Below are positions 25,712 through 33,791 of a stretch of DNA of 64,000 nt, piece after piece. Source of the stretch: Actinoplanes solisilvae. Lineage in GTDB: Bacteria; Actinomycetota; Actinomycetes; Mycobacteriales; Micromonosporaceae. A program made the position numbers and the translations under genes. The stretch's first letter is position 1; each line of letters begins with the position of its first letter. The DNA lies in NCBI RefSeq assembly GCF_003999975.1, contig NZ_RJAC01000017.1:62001-126000 (forward strand). Reading direction: 5' to 3'. Under the pieces are notes generated by a model. It saw only the letters and a program-made list of their open reading frames with translations, was not told the origin of the DNA and did no database searches.

Positions 25712-26458
25712 TTATCGAACCGCGATCAAAGTCGCGTCGACCTCTTCGGACAGCAGCTGATAGACGTTGTACGCCTGCTTGATCACCGGGTGTGCCACGT
25801 TGCGCACGGGCACCCCGCCCGGCGTACGCCCGCGTTCCGCGCCGTGATGGGCGTGCCCGTGCAGTGCCAGCGCGGTCGGCGCCGAGTCGATCGAGCGTCC
25901 GAGCTGATAGCAGCCCAGGAACGGATAGATCTCCAGCGGCTCGCCGACCAGGGTCTCGGGCACGGGGGCGTAATGCGTGAGGGCCACCAGAGCATCAGCC
26001 TGTACGGAGTTCAGCGCGTTCGTCAGCGCCTCGGCGTACCGCTCCGTGGTGGCGACGAAGTCCTTCATCTCGCGCTCGCCGAAGTTGCTGGCGCAGGCCC
26101 CCGCGAACCCGCCACCGAAGCCTTTCGTGCCGGCGACCCCGAGCCGGTGCCCGCGGATCTCCAAGACGGTCGCCTCGCCCTCGAGCACGGTGATCCCGGC
26201 GTCGGTGAGCACCTCGGCGACCTCGTCCTGCTGGTCGCTCTGGTGGTCGTGGTTGCCCAGCACGACGATCACCGGCACGGCCAGACCGCCGAACTCCTTG
26301 GCGAAGCAGCGCGCCTCCTCGGGCGTGCCGTGCCGGGTCAGATCACCGGCGACCAGCAGCGCGTCGGCCCGGGCGGGCAGCTCCTCCAGCGCGGGCCGGT
26401 AGCGGCCCACCACGTCCTTGTCCACGTGGACGTCGCCCACGGCGGCGATCCGGATCAT
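25712..26458 (-). CDS. Calcineurin-like metallophosphoesterase
   Basis: A 248-residue enzyme with the complete binuclear metal site: GDVHVD, VAGDLTRHG, VLGNHDHQ and ALHGHAHHG. These hydrolyse phosphomono- or diesters. The substrate is not predictable from the sequence, and cyclic nucleotides or nucleotide derivatives are possible. It starts four bases inside the end of the BON-domain gene (ATGA), so the two are translationally coupled. Confidence 0.9.
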   Translation of the reverse strand: MIRIAAVGDVHVDKDVVGRYRPALEELPARADALLVAGDLTRHGTPEEARCFAKEFGGLAVPVIVVLGNHDHQSDQQDEVAEVLTDAGITVLEGEATVLEIRGHRLGVAGTKGFGGGFAGACASNFGEREMKDFVATTERYAEALTNALNSVQADALVALTHYAPVPETLVGEPLEIYPFLGCYQLGRSIDSAPTALALHGHAHHGAERGRTPGGVPVRNVAHPVIKQAYNVYQLLSEEVDATLIAVR

Positions 26459-26703
26459 GAGATCTCCTCCACCTCGTTCGGTGCCTGGGCGCGCGTGATC
26501 CCGATGTCGCAGGTGATCTCGACGTCCGGGAAGTGTGCGGTGATCTGCCGGCAGATCTCGTCGCGCCGGTGCGCGCTCTCGACCTCGCCGCCGAGCACCA
26601 CGAGGTGATCGCGGCGGTGCACGGTGATTCCCTGCTCGGCTATGCGGTCGTGCTCGGTGAGCAGACGCTGGATCTCGGCCTCGAGATCGGTGTCGCTGGT
26701 CAT
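26455..26703 (-). CDS. BON-domain small protein
   Basis: An 82-residue protein consisting of one BON domain (about residues 8-70). Pattern: LEAEIQRLLTEHDRI, then ITVHRRDHLVVLGGEVES and ICRQITAHFPDVEI. BON domains are small alpha/beta modules that bind phospholipid or other surfaces. No signal peptide is present, so it is probably cytoplasmic. It is coupled to the downstream metallophosphoesterase and lies 9 bp after the nucleotidyltransferase gene on the same strand, so the three form a likely operon. Confidence 0.82.
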   Translation of the reverse strand: MTSDTDLEAEIQRLLTEHDRIAEQGITVHRRDHLVVLGGEVESAHRRDEICRQITAHFPDVEITCDIGITRAQAPNEVEEIS

Positions 26704-26712
26704 CGATGCTCC

Positions 26713-27297
26713 CTAGTTATTGGTGAGAGCTTCCTCAGCTTCTGGGAAAGGCACCACGTCCAGCCGGTCCAGCAGAATGAGGAAGGCTTCGGCGTACGGT
26801 GACTTGCGGGTCTCGCGGCGCACGCGGGGCCAGTCGATCTGCTCGCGCAGCGAGCGGGCCACCGGCAGACCGGTCGCGAAGTCGCAGTAGTGCTGGCTGT
26901 AACTGAGCAGCTTGTGCACCATGAGCTGGGTCGCCGAGATCACCGGCATGTAGATGGCCTCGACCGAGATCTGCTCCGTGTCGGCCAGCGTCTCCAGCGT
27001 CACCGGAGTCTCCACCGGGCGATAGATCAGATCGACCATCCGGTCCTCGTCGAAGACCTTGACCAGCCAGTCCTCGGGCGGCTGCTCGGTGCGGAACCCG
27101 ACCTTGGCCAGCTCATCCAGCGCCTGATCGCGGTCCTCCTCACGCAGCAGGAAGTCCACGTCGTGATCACTGGAGTGCCCACCGTGCGCGTAGACCGCGA
27201 AACTGCCGCCGAGCGCGAACGGTATGCCGGCGGACTTCAGGGCCGAGGCGACCTTCTTCAGCGTGGTGGCCAGGCCCTCGTCCACGCGGTGCGGCAT
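26713..27297 (-). CDS. Nucleotidyltransferase-fold protein
   Basis: A 194-residue protein with a pol-beta-type nucleotidyltransferase core: GGSFAVYAHGG followed by the metal-binding pair in DHDVDFLL, and a later acidic MVDLIYRP. It resembles the AbiEii/MNT-type minimal nucleotidyltransferases, which can be toxins, tRNA- or protein-modifying enzymes, or housekeeping enzymes. No antitoxin partner is adjacent, so a toxin role is not supported. The ATG at 27297 is chosen because GGGGG stands a few bases ahead of it. The frame runs further upstream without support. It is divergent from the kinase at 27476. Confidence 0.75.
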   Translation of the reverse strand: MPHRVDEGLATTLKKVASALKSAGIPFALGGSFAVYAHGGHSSDHDVDFLLREEDRDQALDELAKVGFRTEQPPEDWLVKVFDEDRMVDLIYRPVETPVTLETLADTEQISVEAIYMPVISATQLMVHKLLSYSQHYCDFATGLPVARSLREQIDWPRVRRETRKSPYAEAFLILLDRLDVVPFPEAEEALTNN

Positions 27298-27475
27298 GAC
27301 GATCCCCCTGTCGACGTGTGCGGGTTGGGTGTCGGATACGACTACCCGGGCCGCCTCACCTTGAATCGCCGGCCACGTGAGTCTCCGGGCAAACCCACTG
27401 CAAACCCCATTTTGGTACGGGGAGAGGGTCGCCGCCGGAAAACGGTAGGTGCGATGTCCCGTTACCGTTAGTTGG

Positions 27476-28168
27476 ATGATGCCCCGCACGATCGCGCTCG
27501 TGGGAATTGACGGCTCTGGGAAGACGACGCAGGCCCACCGGGTGGCCGATGAGCTGAGCGCGATGGGGGTGCGCGCGTCCTACCGGCGTAACGCGGGTGG
27601 TCGCCACTGGTTCGGGCGGCTCGCGACCAAAGTCGGCAAGCGGGACGCGGACGATCTTCTGGGGCGCCGCGGCACGCTGTTCGTGGAATCGGTGCTGCGC
27701 TGGCTGGCGATCCTGCGCACCCTGCTGCGCCGCACGATCACCGGGGGCACGGTCGTCATGGACCGCTACGCGTTCTGTCAGTACGCCAGTCTGCGAGCCC
27801 GGGGCGCCAAGCCGGCCGCCGAGCGCCGCGCCCGCCTGGCCTACCGCTTCTTCCCCCGTCCCGACGTCACGTTCCTGCTCGACGTCAGCCCCGAGGTCGC
27901 CCACGCGCGCATCGAGGCCCGTGGCTACGACAGCGAGTCGATGGACTACCTGCGGGCCGCCCGAGCCGCCTACCACTCGCTGCCCGAGTTCGCCGATTTC
28001 GTGGTGATCGACGCCGACGGGACGCCGGACGAGGTCGTCGCCGCGATCCACGCCGAGCTGCGCCGCCGCGACCCCGGGCGCAATCCGATCGCCGGGGGCC
28101 TGATCCTGGCCGGCGGCACCATGGCCGCCCTGGCCACCGCCGGCACCCAGCTCGTCGAGGCCCTCTGA
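27476..28168 (+). CDS. Thymidylate-kinase-like P-loop protein
   Basis: A 230-residue protein. The N-terminus IALVGIDGSGKTTQAHRVAD is the P-loop of the dTMP kinase family. The middle has MDRYAFCQYASLRARG, the DR(Y/F) substrate-site region, and VTFLLDVSPEVAHARIEARG follows. The last 25 residues are hydrophobic and glycine-rich, which is unusual. It may be a true thymidylate kinase paralogue or a related nucleoside kinase. The start is ATG at 27476 (or 27479) with almost no leader, so it may be translated from a leaderless transcript. A short repeat array follows the stop. Confidence 0.78.
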   Translation: MMPRTIALVGIDGSGKTTQAHRVADELSAMGVRASYRRNAGGRHWFGRLATKVGKRDADDLLGRRGTLFVESVLRWLAILRTLLRRTITGGTVVMDRYAFCQYASLRARGAKPAAERRARLAYRFFPRPDVTFLLDVSPEVAHARIEARGYDSESMDYLRAARAAYHSLPEFADFVVIDADGTPDEVVAAIHAELRRRDPGRNPIAGGLILAGGTMAALATAGTQLVEAL

Positions 28169-28180
28169 CCGGCGCGCCCA

Positions 28181-28270
28181 CGCTCTGACCCCGGCTGGGC
28201 CCGCGCTCTGCCCCGGCTGGGCCCGCGCTCTGACCCTGGCTGGGCCTGCATTCTGCCCCGGCTAAGCCTG
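28181..28270. repeat. About 22-bp tandem repeat between convergent genes
   Basis: Four imperfect copies of cgctctgaccccggctgggc and variants begin at 28181, 28204, 28226 and 28249. The last runs into the stop codon of the SDR gene. The region lies between two convergent gene ends and has no coding signal. Confidence 0.85.
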
Positions 28271-28948
28271 GCCGTAGACCGGGATCTGGGCGCCGCTGGT
28301 CGGGGCCGAGGCGTCGGAGGCCAGGAAGAGGATCACCGCGGCGACCTCCGCGGGCTTCACCCAGCGGCCGGGGTCGGCGTCGGGCATCCCGGCGCGGTTG
28401 GTCGGTGTGTCGATGACGCTGGGCACGATCGTGTTGCACCGCACGTTCTGCCGCCGGTACTCGGTCGCCACCGAGCTCGCGAAGGCGAGCACTGCCGCCT
28501 TGGCCGTCGTGTAGCCGACCGACCCGGGGAAGGGCGACAGGGCCACCCGCGACGACACGCACACGACGCTGCCTCCACCGGCCGCCACGAGGTGGGGCAG
28601 GGCCGCGGCCGTGACGAGATAGGTGGGCCTCAGATTGATCGCCAGCATGGCTTCAAGGCCGGCGTACGGGGCGTCGGCGACCAGCGGTCCACTGGCGAAC
28701 CCGCCGACGAGGTTGATCACCGCGCGCAGCGGTGCCGCCGGATCGGCGGTCGCGACGGCCACCGCCGTGGTGACATCCTTCTCGTCCGACATGTCGCCCG
28801 TGACCGGGACCGCGCCCTCGGGTAGCCGATCGACCGACTCGGGCCGGGCCGGGGCGACCACGCGCCATCCGTCGGCGACGAAGGCCGCCACTGCCGCGGC
28901 CCCGAGACCGCCCGATCCGCCCGTGATCAAAGCCGTACGTCCGCTCAT
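28262..28948 (-). CDS. Short-chain dehydrogenase/reductase
   Basis: A 228-residue classical SDR. Nucleotide-binding motif TGGSGGLG is at residues 9-16, the catalytic Ser is in VVCVSSRVAL, and YTTAK gives the catalytic Tyr and Lys. It has INLVGGFASG in place of the usual NNAG and ends VYGQA. Substrate is unknown. An NAD(P)-dependent oxidation or reduction of a small alcohol or ketone is expected. It is a single gene on the minus strand, next to a 588-bp intergenic region. Confidence 0.9.
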   Translation of the reverse strand: MSGRTALITGGSGGLGAAAVAAFVADGWRVVAPARPESVDRLPEGAVPVTGDMSDEKDVTTAVAVATADPAAPLRAVINLVGGFASGPLVADAPYAGLEAMLAINLRPTYLVTAAALPHLVAAGGGSVVCVSSRVALSPFPGSVGYTTAKAAVLAFASSVATEYRRQNVRCNTIVPSVIDTPTNRAGMPDADPGRWVKPAEVAAVILFLASDASAPTSGAQIPVYGQA

Positions 28949-29536
28949 GCCGCTCCTCCGGTCTAAACCTCACTGTGTGATTCGTCACGCGGCAATCCGG
29001 ATGGGCCCGGTGCTCCGAACCGTTGTCAAAGGAGCGTCACCCGCACGGATATCACCCGGACGGGCTAGTGAACTGCGCCGCCGCGTGCCGCATTGTGGCA
29101 GGTGGTCCCGTTCCCTAGAGGCGTCGGGATCTTTTTGATGGTGATTTGTTTCAACCCTGTCGCGAAGCTGTCGATCCAGCACCTGAACCCGGCGCGCTCA
29201 CGAAACGTACTGGGTGGTGACGGACGTCCCAAGGTCATTGGTGATGGACGTCGCTGTGAGGGATGAGGGGCCGGTGGTGTCATGAGCGCACGGACGGGTA
29301 TGGCTCTGTCGGTGCGACCACGCTGAGCATGAGCCGAACCGAGCCGGGGCGAGGCCGTGGGTCCGGTCGCCGGGGCACTGTAGCCCTGCTCAGCAAGTAT
29401 GCACTGGGCTCTCAGCTCGCACCCAGGCATTCATGACACTTTCGACGCACCAGCCGGAATCAGTGCAGGCAGCCATTTGTTGTGTAGATGCCAGTAACCG
29501 CAATGTGCGAGCTGCGGACGTTACGGGGAGGAACTG
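28949..29536. other. Intergenic region upstream of the sigma-factor gene
   Basis: About 590 bp between the divergent SDR and sigma-factor genes. No open frame has a start signal or family resemblance. Around 29100-29165 the sequence is locally AT-richer. The GGGGAGG at about 29525 is the sigma gene's ribosome-binding site. A long untranslated leader, or a small RNA, would fit but I see no defined structure. Confidence 0.5.
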
Positions 29537-30541
29537 ATGGATACAGGGATCACCCGTAACGGGGTTAGTAGTGAAGGCAATGAGGGGACCGTGGGCAACG
29601 TGGAGAAGAACACCGTGATGCGTACCGATCAGGTCGCCGAGGAGCGCGACCTTGTCGGCGTCTACCTGCACGAGATCTCCCGGACGCCGCTGCTGGACGC
29701 CGCCAGGGAGGTCGAGCTCTCCAAGGCAATCGAGGCGGGCCTCTATGCCGAGCACCTGCTCGAGACGGGCGAGGTCCGGCGCGGTGTGAGCCGGGAAGAG
29801 CTGGAGCGCCTCGTCAGCGAGGGTCGCAAGGCGAAAGACCTGTTCATCCGGGCCAACCTGCGACTGGTCGTGTCGATCGCCCGGCGCTACGTGCGCTCCG
29901 GCATGCCGATGCTCGACCTGATCCAGGAGGGCAACACCGGTCTCGTCCGCGCCGTGGAGAAGTTCGACTACGAACGCGGCTACAAGTTCTCGACGTACGC
30001 GACGTGGTGGGTGCGTCAGGCGATCAGCCGGGCCATCGCCCAGCAGGAGCGCACCGTGCGCCTGCCCGTGCACCTGGTCGAAGACGTCAACCGCATGCGC
30101 AACGTCACCCGCCAGCTCGTCCGTGAGCTGGGCGGCGACCCCGAGCCCGAGCAGATCGCGGCCGCCCTCGGCGTGACCGTCGAGCGGGTCAACGAGCTCA
30201 CCCGCTGGGCTCAGGACACGGTCTCGCTCGACACCCCCGTCGGCGACGACGGCGACACCAACCTCGGCGACCTGGTCGCCGACAGCGACGCCCCCTCTCC
30301 CGAGGAGATCGTCCTGACCGCCCTCGAGCGTCAGCGCATCGAGGGTCTGCTCAACCACCTCGACGACCGTTCGGCCGGCATCATGCGGGCCCGCTACGGC
30401 CTCGAGGACGGCCGCGAGCACTCGCTCACCGAGGTGGCCTCGCGCTTCTCGCTGAGCCGTGAGCGCATCCGTCAGCTCGAGATCCAGGCGCTCGGCCGGC
30501 TGCGCGAGCTGGCCCGGGCCGAGGGCCTGCAGGCCGCCTGA
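29537..30541 (+). CDS. Group 2 RNA polymerase sigma-70 factor
   Basis: A 334-residue primary-like sigma factor (SigB/HrdD class). Region 1.2 is DLVGVYLHEISRTPLL. Region 2 spans about residues 110-180, with LDLIQEGNTGLVRAVEKF and KFSTYATWWVRQAISR. Region 3 follows the run ERTVRLPVHLVEDVNRM. Region 4.2 has the helix-turn-helix SLTEVASRFSLSRERIRQLE. No long N-terminal region 1.1 is present, which separates it from the essential housekeeping factor. It likely serves stationary-phase or stress genes with the same -10/-35 preferences. ATG at 29537 has GGGGAGG upstream. It ends at a shared terminator. Confidence 0.93.
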   Translation: MDTGITRNGVSSEGNEGTVGNVEKNTVMRTDQVAEERDLVGVYLHEISRTPLLDAAREVELSKAIEAGLYAEHLLETGEVRRGVSREELERLVSEGRKAKDLFIRANLRLVVSIARRYVRSGMPMLDLIQEGNTGLVRAVEKFDYERGYKFSTYATWWVRQAISRAIAQQERTVRLPVHLVEDVNRMRNVTRQLVRELGGDPEPEQIAAALGVTVERVNELTRWAQDTVSLDTPVGDDGDTNLGDLVADSDAPSPEEIVLTALERQRIEGLLNHLDDRSAGIMRARYGLEDGREHSLTEVASRFSLSRERIRQLEIQALGRLRELARAEGLQAA

Positions 30542-30577
30542 CGTTCGTCCGCCTTCCCCCCGTTACTCCAGACACGA

Positions 30578-30608
30578 AAGGCCGGTACCCGCGACGGGTA
30601 CCGGCCTT
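30578..30608. terminator. Bidirectional terminator hairpin
   Basis: A perfect 13-bp stem (aaggccggtaccc / gggtaccggcctt) with loop gcgac is followed by cttcgt. It lies between the stops of the convergent sigma-factor gene (30541) and NlpC/P60 gene (30628), so it probably serves both. Confidence 0.85.
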
Positions 30609-30627
30609 CTTCGTGCGGTCGGACGGG

Positions 30628-31587
30628 TCAGACCCGCCCATATCCGTACGGGGTCATGATGTTCATGCCTCGCTTCTTGACCACCGTGCCCGTGTGCGGG
30701 GCGTCGATGATCTGCCCGTCGCCGACGTAGAGCGCGACGTGCCCGAGACTTCGGTAGAACACCAGGTCGCCCGGCTTGAGATCACCCTTGCTGATGTGGG
30801 TGACCGCGCCCCATTGCGCCTCGGTGTTGTGCGGCAGCGACTTGCCGGCCGCCGCCCACGCCGCCGAGGTGAGGCCGGAGCAGTCGAACGTGCCCGGGCC
30901 GTCCGCGCCGAACTCGTACGGATCGCCGAGCTGGTTGTAGGCGAAGGTGACCGCCTTGCCGGCGCTGCCCGAGATGTTCGGGATCTTGCCGGTGTACTTG
31001 CCGCCGGTCTCCTGACCCTGACCGAAGGCGGCCTCACGCATGTCCATCAACTTCTTGATGTCCTTCTGGATCGCCGCCTTCTGCTTGGCGATCGTCTGAA
31101 GCTGCGCGGTCTGCTTGCTCTGGGTCGCCTTCAGGGCGGCCTTGCGGGTGGCGAAACCCTGCGTGGCCTCGGTGAAGGTGTCGATGTCGCGCTGGTTGGC
31201 CTTGGTGATCAGGTCCAGGTAGGACATCCGATCGATCAGGCCTTCCTGGCCGCCGTTCAGTAGCGCGGTCATCGGCCCGACGCGCCCCTGCTTGTACGAC
31301 GTGGTGGCCAGGGTGCCCACCTTGGCGCTCGCAGCCTTCAGCGAGGCCTGGGCGGGCGCGAGGGACGCCTCGAGCTTCTTCTCATCAGCCTGGGTCTTCT
31401 TCAGGTTGATGTTCATCTTGTTGTACGACTCGGTGACGTCCTCGAGCTTGTTGGACGCCGTCTCGATCTGCTTCTTCAGCTCACTGGCGGAGGGTGCCGC
31501 GTGCGCGACGGTCCCCAGCGAGCCGGTGATCGCGGCGGCCAGCGCCGCGACGACGAGGACCCGAAGCCTCGTACGGGGGTGTGGCAC
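30628..31587 (-). CDS. Secreted NlpC/P60 (C40) cell-wall endopeptidase
   Basis: A 319-residue exported protein. A signal peptide (about residues 1-30, ending TVAHAAP) precedes a long helical coiled-coil region (about 33-190). The C-terminal NlpC/P60 domain (about 205-319) has the catalytic triad elements FDCSGLTSAAW (Cys), LGHVALYVG (His) and DAPHTG (third polar residue). It resembles RipA-type hydrolases that cut peptide stems of peptidoglycan. The start is GTG at 31587. Its leader carries a c-di-AMP riboswitch, which ties expression to cell-wall or turgor state. Confidence 0.93.
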   Translation of the reverse strand: MPHPRTRLRVLVVAALAAAITGSLGTVAHAAPSASELKKQIETASNKLEDVTESYNKMNINLKKTQADEKKLEASLAPAQASLKAASAKVGTLATTSYKQGRVGPMTALLNGGQEGLIDRMSYLDLITKANQRDIDTFTEATQGFATRKAALKATQSKQTAQLQTIAKQKAAIQKDIKKLMDMREAAFGQGQETGGKYTGKIPNISGSAGKAVTFAYNQLGDPYEFGADGPGTFDCSGLTSAAWAAAGKSLPHNTEAQWGAVTHISKGDLKPGDLVFYRSLGHVALYVGDGQIIDAPHTGTVVKKRGMNIMTPYGYGRV

Positions 31588-31596
31588 CGGTCTAGT

Positions 31597-31740
31597 GGCC
31601 TTTCTTCCGCTTGGCCGCCTACCGGGTTAGCTGTCGGGTTCGGGCGGAAGAAGGCCCTACCGCTGAACGCGGATTCACCCCAGGAACTCGGTTCCCCGGT
31701 TCTGCCGTGACGTCACTGACGGCACGATGATTCGGCGGCG
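31597..31740 (-). promoter_or_regulatory. c-di-AMP riboswitch (ydaO/yuaA type)
   Basis: Read on the minus strand, the leader of the NlpC/P60 gene contains the conserved blocks of the ydaO/yuaA aptamer in order: GGGGAACCG (about 31700-31690), GGGGTGAATCC (about 31681-31671), TAGGG, then CCGAACCCGACAGCTAACC (about 31642-31624) and GTAGGCGG. The segment TTCTTCCGC (31644-31652 region) pairs with GCGGAAGAA (31602-31610), which closes the 3' helix of the aptamer. In Actinobacteria this switch commonly precedes cell-wall hydrolase genes and turns them off when c-di-AMP is high. The exact ends are approximate. Confidence 0.9.
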
Positions 31741-31884
31741 TTGGCCGGCGCCACCGGAGGGGGAGTGGCTGCGGACCGAACCAACCGCATCAACTTATCG
31801 GTGGAAACATCAAATGCAAGGCCTCACAGAGTGATTTAAGACAATGGCCTGCTACATGCAAATGATGCCGATAGCGGTTAGTGA

Positions 31885-31920
31885 TTTGACGGCAGCAAAG
31901 CGTATTGCTTGACCGTCAAA
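31885..31920 (-). terminator. Hairpin overlapping the DUF3817 stop codon
   Basis: An outer stem tttgacgg / ccgtcaaa and an inner agcaa / ttgct pair form a hairpin that includes the stop codon of the minus-strand DUF3817 gene. It is a plausible terminator for that operon. The flanking 31800-31900 sequence is unusually AT-rich for this window. Confidence 0.6.
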
Positions 31921-32236
31921 CTGGACTTTTCGCCAACTCGGCGGCCGGCACCCACTCGCGGCTCACCTTGCGCTCGGCCCAGAACGAGAAGAACGGGATC
32001 GTGCCGAAGAACATCACCAGGATCATGCGCCCGGCCGGCCAGTGCAGGCGGCGGGACAGGTCGAACACCGCGACCAGGTAGACCATGTAGAACAGGCCGT
32101 GGATCGGGCTGATGATGGCGGCCGGCGTCGGGTTGTCGCCGATGTACTTCAGCGGCATGGTGACACCGACCAGCAAGAGCAGGAAAACTCCTACGATCCA
32201 AGCGATGATCCGGTATCGGGTCAGAGCACCCTGCAC
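31916..32236 (-). CDS. DUF3817 membrane protein
   Basis: A 106-residue membrane protein of the DUF3817 family. It has three hydrophobic segments (about residues 8-27, 45-62 and 68-88), with IIAWIVGVFLLLLVGVTMPL, PIHGLFYMVYLVAVFDL and ERKVSREW as recognisable family stretches. Function is unknown. Distant relatives are found beside MFS or electron-transport genes. It lies 10 bp downstream of the next gene on the same strand and is probably cotranscribed with it. Confidence 0.85.
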   Translation of the reverse strand: MQGALTRYRIIAWIVGVFLLLLVGVTMPLKYIGDNPTPAAIISPIHGLFYMVYLVAVFDLSRRLHWPAGRMILVMFFGTIPFFSFWAERKVSREWVPAAELAKSPV

Positions 32237-32246
32237 TTCGGTAGTC

Positions 32247-32663
32247 CTATCCGGGATAGTCGCTCGGGCGAGCGCCGGGATTGGCGTTCAGCCAGGCGAG
32301 ATAGTCGTTGTAGGCGACCAGTTCGGGGTCGTCGGCGTTCTTCTCGGAACGGACGGCCACGCGGACCGGACGGCCGACGGTAACAGGCTTACCTGGGAGG
32401 TTTTCTTCCTCCAGCGCGGCCGGCTCGGGCTGCTCGCTCGGCCCTTCCGGCTGCGACTTCTTGCGGAAGAGCTGCACCTCGCGGAACCAGAGGAAGATGA
32501 CGAAGGCCGCGAATACCGGCCACTCGAACATGTAGCCCCAGCTGATCGAGTTGCCCTCGAGCGCGCGGCTGTACTGCCACCAGCCGAGCCCCAGGCAGCC
32601 CGCGGTCAGAACGATCGCCAGGACGTGCCGGGCGATCCACGCCGGGGTCCACAGGCCCTTCAT
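32247..32663 (-). CDS. Small two-helix membrane protein, conserved in Actinobacteria
   Basis: A 138-residue protein with two transmembrane helices (about residues 10-28, with LGLGWWQYSRA after the first, and 40-60, FEWPVFAAFVIFLWFREV). A charged cytoplasmic tail ends in AYNDYLAWLNANPGARPSDY. The first helix with the WWQ motif loosely resembles the N-terminus of SURF1 proteins, but the rest is too short for that family. I recall similar genes paired with DUF3817 in other actinobacteria, sometimes misnamed transcriptional regulators. The ATG at 32663 is chosen because it opens the hydrophobic region. Confidence 0.7.
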   Translation of the reverse strand: MKGLWTPAWIARHVLAIVLTAGCLGLGWWQYSRALEGNSISWGYMFEWPVFAAFVIFLWFREVQLFRKKSQPEGPSEQPEPAALEEENLPGKPVTVGRPVRVAVRSEKNADDPELVAYNDYLAWLNANPGARPSDYPG

Positions 32664-32773
32664 GGTGCCCAAGCGTACCGGCGCGGGTTTGGCCGCGGCC
32701 CGCACGGGCAACCGTCCAGTCGATCGGCCGCCCCCGGGTGGCCGTTGTGGCCCGATTCGACCGGAGGTGCACG

Positions 32774-33016
32774 ATGACCGACGCCCGCGGTGACTCACCG
32801 CTGATGGAAACGGGGATCGATCCCGCCACGCTCGGTGACGAAGATCTGTTCAGGGAACTCTCCAGCCTCTATCGCACCCGGCTGGCCACCCTGCGGCACG
32901 GCCCCGACGCGGCGCTGGCCAACCACTTCAAGCGGACCGCCGATCTCGAGACCGAATACATCACCCGATACCCCGGGCGCGAGATCGACCCGGACCGGCT
33001 CACCCGGGACTTCTAG
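32774..33016 (+). CDS. Small conserved protein (DUF6158-like)
   Basis: An 80-residue soluble protein. The core is LGDEDLFRELSSLYRTRLAT followed by LANHFKRTADLETEYITRYP and ends REIDPDRLTRDF. I recognise it as a common small actinobacterial family, probably DUF6158, with no known function. The ATG at 32774 has GGAGGTG upstream. The stop TAG shares its last base with the GTG start of the next gene, so the two are translated together. Confidence 0.72.
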   Translation: MTDARGDSPLMETGIDPATLGDEDLFRELSSLYRTRLATLRHGPDAALANHFKRTADLETEYITRYPGREIDPDRLTRDF

Positions 33017-33534
33017 TGATCGAGTCGCTGCGCGCGAGGCTGAACCGGGTCGGGCAGTCCTACGCCCCTCACGAGCACCGTCCACTTTCCGGCTACGTCA
33101 CGGCGATGGGCGGATTCGGTGCCCTGGCCGCCGCGCTGGCCGTGGCCGCGAAGGCGAAGGGAAGCACCCCCGAACGACCCGCTCCCGCTGACGTGGTGCT
33201 GCTCTCGCTGGCGACCCACAAGCTGAGCCGGCTGCTGGCCAAGGACTCGGTGACGAGCCCGCTGCGGGCCCCGTTCACCCGCTACACCGAACCGGCCGGG
33301 GCGGCGGAGCTCAACGAGGAGGTGCGCGACCACGAAAGCTCCCTCAAGCACGGCATAGGCGAGCTGGTGACCTGCCCCTTCTGCCTGGCCGTCTGGGTCG
33401 CCACGGGCCTGACCGGCGGCCTCGTGCTGGCGCCCCGCCTGACCCGCATGGCCGCCGTGGCCCTCACCGCCACCGCCGTCTCCGACTTCCTGCAGCTCGG
33501 CTACGACATCGCCAAGAAGCGCGCCGAGGAGTGA
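33016..33534 (+). CDS. DUF1360 membrane protein
   Basis: A 172-residue protein of the DUF1360 family. Three hydrophobic segments are seen (about residues 30-45, 118-140 and 145-160). Family features are VVLLSLATHKLSRLLAKDSV, the acidic region before it, and the Cys pair in GELVTCPFCLAVWVA. The family includes a sporulation protein of Bacillus (YjcL/CotS-type context) but its role in actinobacteria is unknown. The start is GTG at 33016, overlapping the previous stop by one base. Confidence 0.82.
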   Translation: MIESLRARLNRVGQSYAPHEHRPLSGYVTAMGGFGALAAALAVAAKAKGSTPERPAPADVVLLSLATHKLSRLLAKDSVTSPLRAPFTRYTEPAGAAELNEEVRDHESSLKHGIGELVTCPFCLAVWVATGLTGGLVLAPRLTRMAAVALTATAVSDFLQLGYDIAKKRAEE

Positions 33535-33548
33535 TCCACCCAGATCAG

Positions 33549-33579
33549 GGCCCGCCTCCACCCTCCCGAGAGGCGGGCC
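33549..33579 (+). terminator. Terminator after the DUF1360 gene
   Basis: A 10-bp stem (ggcccgcctc / gaggcgggcc) with an 11-base loop lies 14 bp after the stop and is followed by ttcctc. A minus-strand small gene ends about 60 bp to its right, so the hairpin may serve both. Confidence 0.75.
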
Positions 33580-33638
33580 TTCCTCATCGCCGAAGCCGGC
33601 CCGCCCAAGTGGTCGAGGGACCGTCGGGTGGCCCGGAG

Positions 33639-33791
33639 TCAGGGCGGCCCTTCGCTCTCGAGGCCGGCCCAGCCTTTCGGGCTCTCCGGTTCGTCGTCGT
33701 ACCGCCCAGCCGTGACGTCCTCGTCCACCGCCGTGGCGTCGTGCTCACTGGCGAAGTCCTCCTGCTCGTCCGGGTCACCGATCGGTTCCAT
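33639..33791 (-). CDS. Small acidic protein, unknown function
   Basis: A 50-residue, strongly acidic protein, MEPIGDPDEQEDFASEHDAT at its start and ending in a short PKGWAGLESEGPP-type tail. The ATG at 33791 is supported by an AGGGA ribosome-binding site about nine bases upstream. The frame is also open further upstream but without a better start. No motif known to me is present. Confidence 0.5.
   Translation of the reverse strand: MEPIGDPDEQEDFASEHDATAVDEDVTAGRYDDEPESPKGWAGLESEGPP

Noticed and set aside
26713..27297. Nucleotidyltransferase as the toxin of a toxin-antitoxin pair
   Set aside because: No HEPN or AbiEi-type antitoxin gene is adjacent. Its operon neighbours are a BON protein and a phosphoesterase.
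29065..29430. 121-codon minus-strand frame upstream of the sigma-factor gene
   Set aside because: Composition is not protein-like, there is no start signal, and no family resemblance is seen.
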